A stretch of 64,000 nt of DNA, taken from Inia geoffrensis (taxonomy: Eukaryota; Chordata; Mammalia; Artiodactyla; Iniidae). Location: the NCBI GenBank assembly GCA_036417435.1, contig CM070900.1, positions 29,737,496-29,801,495 on the forward strand, written 5' to 3'. Positions 58,386 to 64,000 of the stretch are shown here, piece by piece. The notes under the pieces were generated by a model. The model was not told the DNA's origin, made no database searches, and saw only the letters and a program-made list of their open reading frames with translations. The translations under genes were made by a program, and so were the position numbers. The stretch's first letter is position 1. Each line of letters starts with the position of its first letter.

Positions 58386-61300
58386 AAGAAGTCATCTATC
58401 TTCTTAGTTCTTATCAAATTGCCAAAAAACGTTCACTATGTTGAAATCCAAACTTGGTTAGGCATGGCAAAATTCGCATGATGTCCTAGGGCTTAATATG
58501 CATTCAATAAACTGTAGCACAAATGATTATTGTTTACATTACAAAAGCATGTATGATTTAGAAAATTCTTCACAACTACTATTTCTACTGCACAGTCATA
58601 TAAAGATGATCACTTAAAACCTGTTAAAACATTGTTTGATGCATGTGTATTTTTTTGTGAAAGTGCCTTTATTTTAAGTGAAGGAAACCTGTAAAAGTAA
58701 GAGGACTCCTGGTCAACAAACCATATAATTACATGCTATTGTAACAAAAAAAAAAAGAATTATCAATAAAAAGAGCTCACTCTATTTATGTAGAGACAAG
58801 GACATTTTAGGAAAAAAGGTAGTGATGAAGACCTCCAAATGGTCCACAAAAAAATTAAGTAATCCTAGTGATATACATGCATGTGGCTTGTGTATCATTT
58901 TAATAAAAGTACCTAGAGGGCATGGGTTTACCACGTTTCTATGGCTCTATGTAGCAAGCACTGCACATGTGTGGGTATTACTTGTGGGCAAGCACTATTT
59001 ACTCTACAAATAAATTACTATGTAGCTTACATTGTTAGGGTCGCATGATAGCCTTACAGCTTAAAAGACTGAAATAACCATGCATTTATCTTGTCACTAC
59101 AGGTACTTACAGTGTAATTACAAGGTCAACAGTTACTATGTAATTACGTAGTTTCAACATTGTGGTTCTTATAAAAAAAAAGTACACTGTTCTCCCAGTA
59201 CCTGCTGAGAACCCCTACCTCTGCTCCATCATCCTCACTTACAAATTTTAAATAGCTACAAATAACATTTTCAAAGGGAAACAAATCAAAGAATATTTGT
59301 TGGCATGATAGCTATCTTAGAATTACTATACGGTGGTAGCAGTCAGACCTGAGACATATTCTTGTCCAATGCCCTCACGTTGTTGGAAGATTTTTTTTTT
59401 TTTTAATTTCTTGTAGTATTATACGTAATTTAGAAAGTAACTCAAGATAGAAAATAACCCAAATAGGTGTTTTTGTTTAGCAGCAATAATTTTATAATGG
59501 CTGCTCATTTATATAGAGTAATGAGATGGGGCGCATTTTTAAAAGGGTGAATTTCCTGATTTAACTTAATTCAAAGAAAGTACTGAATCATAACTTACCA
59601 TATAACAGCCCTAAAATTTCACGCTTCTGAAGTTCAGATTCTAACTCCATTTCTGTAGGTCTGATGAATATTGGCATCACATTGCATATAATTTTGTGGT
59701 TGGTCCTGTGTATGTGTGGTGTGACTAAACCTCATTCATTTCTTTTCCAGTGTATGGGTGATTCTGAAATCATGAGTGTCATTAAAGCCTAAAGCCCTTC
59801 AAATTCTTCCCCCCCACCTTTATTCAGTGAAGCAGAAGTACATTGCTTTGATAGTCAATATTTGAGCAACTCATTCCAAATTTATTATAGGTTACTATCA
59901 TACAGAGAATAATAAAGAATTTTTTTAATTACTTTAGCTCATAAGAATGGGCTGATAGACATTCCATCAATGTTATGATTCCCTTGGATGGAGAAATGCT
60001 AAATGCTAACCCCAACAGATTTTAAAACCATAATTACTTGGTAAATAAGGAAATCATAGCCAAATAATTATTCATGAATGCAGATTAAATTCATCTAGAT
60101 TTTTTTTTTTTCTTATTGAATTCTTCTATCTGTGGCAAAGCCACTGAGCATAGCACTATCAAAGTGGTATTGCTTCTTCAATATGTTTTACACAAAAAAG
60201 AGCATGCTGTGTACAGGCTTTTGCTATAGGGTCTTTCTTCTTTCTCTCTCTAGCGATGAAGCACAGATAAGTTAACCAACACTAGTGTGCTTGCATCATA
60301 TTAAAAGAGGATGCTTGTTCCCTGATGCAGGAATTCACTGAAAAGCAAAAACCAGGCAATCACATAAGGAACATCACCACTTAGTTCTCACAGCTAAAGA
60401 CTTACTATGATGAGAGTCATCAGCAAGGAAAGCACACTCTATATAGACAAATGGGGAAAAGTCTTCAAAACAGAATCTCAGGATGGGAGATTGTCAAGGT
60501 CTCAAGAGATAATATAAACTAGCCTCTCTCTTATCACCTAATGAAGTCAAGAAGCTTACTTAAATAGTTACAGGATTTACCTTCTAATACCTACTCATAA
60601 TTGATTTACATGTGAAGGGTTTCTCCTTTTCAATAGCTCCAAAACTCATTTGAACATTTTTTTTTTGGTAAGTCTCACAAGATGAATTAAGAAAGCAAAA
60701 TAAGCTATCTCTAGGACATAACAGAGGCTGAAATATGCCAGGTACAGATGAACACCTACAGAATGATGTTCTGATGTTAAAAAAAAATAGAATGATTACC
60801 TATGTCAAGCTGATTAGAGAATCTGGGAGGGGACCAGATGTGGGAGGAAGGTCAAAGATGACTTTTATCTGTGATGATTCAACCCTACATATGAGAAGAA
60901 TATTTCGATATTAAATATAATATAAAAATTAAGAAAATACATGAGAGTAAAGCAAATTGTAATAAAAAGCTACATAAAGAAAAACAGAGTATTTCTCCAT
61001 TAGTCTAGGGCACAGTTTTCCACGTTGGTGGCAAGAGATCTACCGACACAGTTTGCTGGAAATCAAAGGACAGAGAAAAAGGGGAAATTCTTCTGCCTGC
61101 TTAGTATAGAGATGCATGGAGAAAACTATAAATAGGGACACTCATACTGACCTTGTAGTTACTAGAAGTGAGAAAAATGTGTATTATTAGCAGTGTACTG
61201 ACCCATAGGCTCTGACCAAGAAATAATTCGCACTATTTATTCCACACTTTTAGTAAGTATGCATTTCAACGACTGCTCTCATTCCATTTTTTGGTGGTAA

Positions 61301-62344
61301 TTTTCAGTATATAAGAAGGACTGCACCTTTAAGTTTTAAATATAAAAAAATGACACTGATTAACCTTTAAAATGGTGCCATTTAATCAAGGCAAGTAGAT
61401 CTTTAATGGGTTTTCAATGGACTAATAAATCACACGATTCTTTTTCACCATGGAAATAAACAAAATATTTGGGGAAAAATTCTCATTATACCTCTTGGAG
61501 TATTCTTGTATAGGAGACTGGGCAGGGAGACAAGTGACGGAGGTTCACTCATGGTTATTCTCAACGTGACTATGATGTGGAAGGAGACCCTTTTGCCTTT
61601 TTTTTCCAGTGAGTTCTTGATTACTTACCTTTTTGCTCTGTGTGCTCACAAGTAAGTGGCTATATTGGGATGTCTTAAGGAACTTTGACAAATTTTGAGA
61701 CAGGGACTAAGAAATGTGGTTGAGCATCATGTTGAAGACAACTGATCTTTCAGTCTAAGAGAAACTGATCAGAGAAGATGAGTATAGGTTACTCTCTCCG
61801 CTCATCCCCCTGCCATCACTCATTCTCCTCAAGGCACAAATGAAGACCCAAGCAACCATCAGTGATGGAATGTGCAGACTGAACTCCTTGTGTCCAGAGC
61901 TCAGTGTCTGGGCAAATGACTATTGTTTTGCCTCCAGATTCTGGAGAATTGCCTCCAGCAATTCTCTTTGCTCCCCTGAAACGGGCACGTCTGTCTTTAC
62001 ACTGTGATACATACTCTGCCTGGCTTACAGTTGCTTCCTGCAAACAAGCTGAGTGAATGAACTAGGAAAAAAGAGACAGCTTGATAATGATAGACTAGTT
62101 GTGCTTTCCCTTTGAACCATGTACAATCTTCAATACAGAAGAACAAGAGGCCATTCATAATAAATTGACTTCCAACTCTAAAGAGTGACCTCTGTATTGG
62201 ACAAGGAAGATGCCAGGGTAGGGCTGTAAGGTGGAGGAAGGAAAAGGGAATGGAGAGAAGCTACCTCTGCAGAAGGGAATGAAAAAAGTCGGGAAGGATG
62301 TAGGGATGAAAGCTCTTCAGCTGGCCCTTCATCAGAGCCACCAT
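58386..62344. other. Long repeat-poor AT-rich stretch
   Basis: Nearly 4 kb without a transposon or gene I can recognise. T/A runs lie at 59390-59405, 60100-60112, 60660-60666 and 60779-60788. Two GTAATTAC palindromes lie at 59114-59121 and 59140-59147. The 63- and 75-codon ORFs (58822, 61816) lack domains. Confidence 0.4.
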
Positions 62345-62535
62345 TCTCAAGCACTTACATTGTGTTAGGTAGTGAACTGAGAATTGTATAGGCTTTATCT
62401 CATTTAATCCACATAAGTCAATAAGGTTTAGATAATTAGTGTCACGATTTTACAGATGAGAAAACTGAAGAAAAGAGAGAGAATAAAACTTGCAAAGGGC
62501 ACACAGCCAGTAAGTCAGGATTTGTATTCCAAATA
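62345..62535 (-). repeat. MIR SINE
   Basis: 'caagcacttacattgtgttaggtagtgaactgag', 'atctcatttaatccacataag', 'tgtcacgattttacagatgagaaaactgaag' and 'ggcacacagccagtaagtcaggattt' follow the reversed MIR order. Confidence 0.88.
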
Positions 62536-62559
62536 ATGCAGTTTGGGAGGGTTCTCCAT

Positions 62560-64000
62560 GTCATGTCTTCTCCCTCAAGCAAGTCTACATCACACTCTCC
62601 TACTCTGTAGTCTCAGAGTGTGAACTCTCCCTCCTCCTTGTCAAAGGCGGCTTTCCCTCTGTGCTGGGACCACGTTATCCAGTAACATTCTCCTTTAATT
62701 GGCCCCCTCACCTCTAGGTCCAGTCTCTCCCATTCTAGAGTCTTCTTCCCCATCAGTCTCTAAAACTGCTCCAATCTGTCCACCCCAATTCTATTCCTTG
62801 ACCCCTGGACTTTCTCTGACCATCACCACTTTGTCACTGTCTGTACGGTTGACCCTTGAACAACATGGGTGTGAATGGCATGGGTGGGTCCACTTATAAA
62901 CAGATATTTTTTTTCAATAAATACTACTGCATTATATGTTTTGCAGTTGGATGAATACCAGGATGCAGCACTGTGGATTTGGAAGGCCAACTCTCAAGTG
63001 ACATTCTGATTTTTAATTGTGAGGGTTTTGGCATCCCTAACCTCATCATTTTTTCCAGGGTCAACTGTACTTGGTTTTGCCCATATCCTCTCTTGCCTCT
63101 GGAATAGATCTCTGCCCCACCATGCCCAGAACTGCCTCTGTTGAAGTCACCAGTATTCCACTACTGGACAAGTCAAGTGGACACTTGTCAGCACACATCT
63201 TACCGTGACCTTAGGCTTCTGGTTCACTGAAACATTCTGCCCTTATTTGCTAAAATCTCAGTCTGCCGGCTCTCCAACCCTTAGCTAGCTGCTACACCAG
63301 TGTCTCTTCATTTAAATGTCTCAGAAATACTGGTGCCACTGAGAGTTCCATCTGTGTCCTTCTTTTCTGCTACCTCTCTATGCACTGTCGGGATGCTCAC
63401 AATCTCTCACAAGCTTAGGTGACTTGTACACACTGGTGATCCCTTCACCTATACGACCGACCTGGATTTCTCATCCGAGAAACAGAACTGTACATCCCAC
63501 TGGGTATTAGGCACAATGACCACATGGATGAATGATGTGACCTCCAACTCAACATATTCAAAACTGAGCTGTGTTCTTACCCCTCTTCCTCACCTCAAAG
63601 TCACTTTATATCACACGTCAAAAACAGACGCCGCGACCCTGGAAGTTACACTTGACACTTCAATCTCCAGGACAGCCTTTTCTTTCTCCCTCATAATTCC
63701 TCAGTCTACCAAATCCTCTCTAACAATCAATCACACTTTGTCATACTTCAGGCCCTTGTCACTCTTTCCTGGGCCAAAGAGATGGCCTATGTCCTCAGTC
63801 TCCAGTCCTACCCCTGCCCCCTTTAACCAGTTCTCTTTACCGTCCTCAAAACAGTATTTCTAAAACACAAATCAGACCTAAAGGATGCAGATGCTTTACA
63901 TCTGCACAAACCTGGCTCTGGCTTCGCCAACTTCCTTAGCCAGACTGTGAGGGATCTGGCTGCTGTCTTCCTCTTCAGCCCCATCTCCCACCACATACAC
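62560..64000 (+). repeat. L2 LINE, long fragment running off the window
   Basis: C/T-rich sequence with recognisable L2 3'-ORF phrases: 'tcaacatattcaaaactgagctgtgttcttaccc' (63548), 'cttgacacttcaatctcc' (63650), 'ttctaaaacacaaatcagac' (63857) and 'ggctctggcttcgcc'. The 115-codon ORF at 63516 covers the reverse-transcriptase-distal part ('YSKLSCVLTPLPH') but is an isolated remnant. A Tigger MITE interrupts it at 62846-63067. Confidence 0.65.
62846..63067. mobile_element. Tigger-type MITE, 222 bp
   Basis: Ends CGGTTGACCCTTGAACAAC and CCAGGGTCAACTG are inverted repeats, with TA flanks (62844-62845, 63068-63069). The interior 'gtccacttataaacagatattttttttcaataaatact' matches the copy at 50721. 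It is non-coding. Confidence 0.93.

Noticed and set aside
63516..63863. 115-codon ORF as a host gene
   Set aside because: It lies in L2 sequence, with recognisable L2 3' phrases, and has no start or splice context.
1300..64000. CRISPR array, operon, phage or other prokaryotic defence system
   Set aside because: The SINE, LINE, MIR and ERV content shows a mammalian nuclear genome. The direct repeats present are transposon duplications, not regularly spaced arrays.

Overview
The window is mammalian, non-coding nuclear DNA, almost certainly from a cetacean (whale or dolphin). The main evidence is sixteen copies of a tRNA-derived SINE that opens GGGCTTCCCTGGTGG, with an A box, a B box and a poly(A) or (AATAAA)n tail. 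This is the CHR-type SINE of whales, hippos and ruminants. Eight copies are a short form of about 200 bp, the deletion type I associate with cetaceans. A 7.2 kb L1 matches the cetartiodactyl L1 family as I remember it. No protein-coding host gene, exon chain, tRNA, rRNA or snRNA gene could be supported. The ORFs present are transposon remnants or chance ORFs on SINEs. The stretch is best read as intergenic or deep-intron DNA.

Layout. 1-8.4 kb: MIR, MER5-like, L2 and L1 3' fragments, two short SINEs, and a hAT element split by a truncated L1. 8.4-11.2 kb: mostly unique AT-rich DNA with a candidate conserved block near 9.4-10.1 kb. 11.2-19.1 kb: SINEs, MIRs, L2 pieces, and a MER5-like copy that grew a GT microsatellite. 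19.1-23.9 kb: a nested block made of a probable ERV1-like LTR and decayed internal sequence, a Tigger-like MITE, a second Tigger copy with a transposase remnant, and two long SINEs. 24-31.6 kb: one minus-strand SINE and MIRs in otherwise unique sequence. 31.64-38.84 kb: one L1 with its 5' end intact, two broken ORFs, a SINE inserted in ORF2, a deletion in the 3' end and an apparent 3' transduction. 38.9-52 kb: SINEs (one pair head to tail), two MER1-type hAT copies, a Tigger MITE and candidate regulatory blocks. 52.0-54.9 kb: an ancient, internally deleted L1M with a 45-bp minisatellite in its 5'UTR. 55-64 kb: L2 fragments, MIR, a second Tigger MITE of the same length as the first, and long unique stretches.

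No genes work together here. What the window holds is a layered record of transposition. L2 and MIR are oldest, followed by hAT and Tigger DNA transposons, the ERV and L1M, then long SINEs, and last the CpG-rich short SINEs and the L1. Family names come from remembered consensus sequences, not from a database search. Target-site duplications, nesting, frames and stop codons were read directly.
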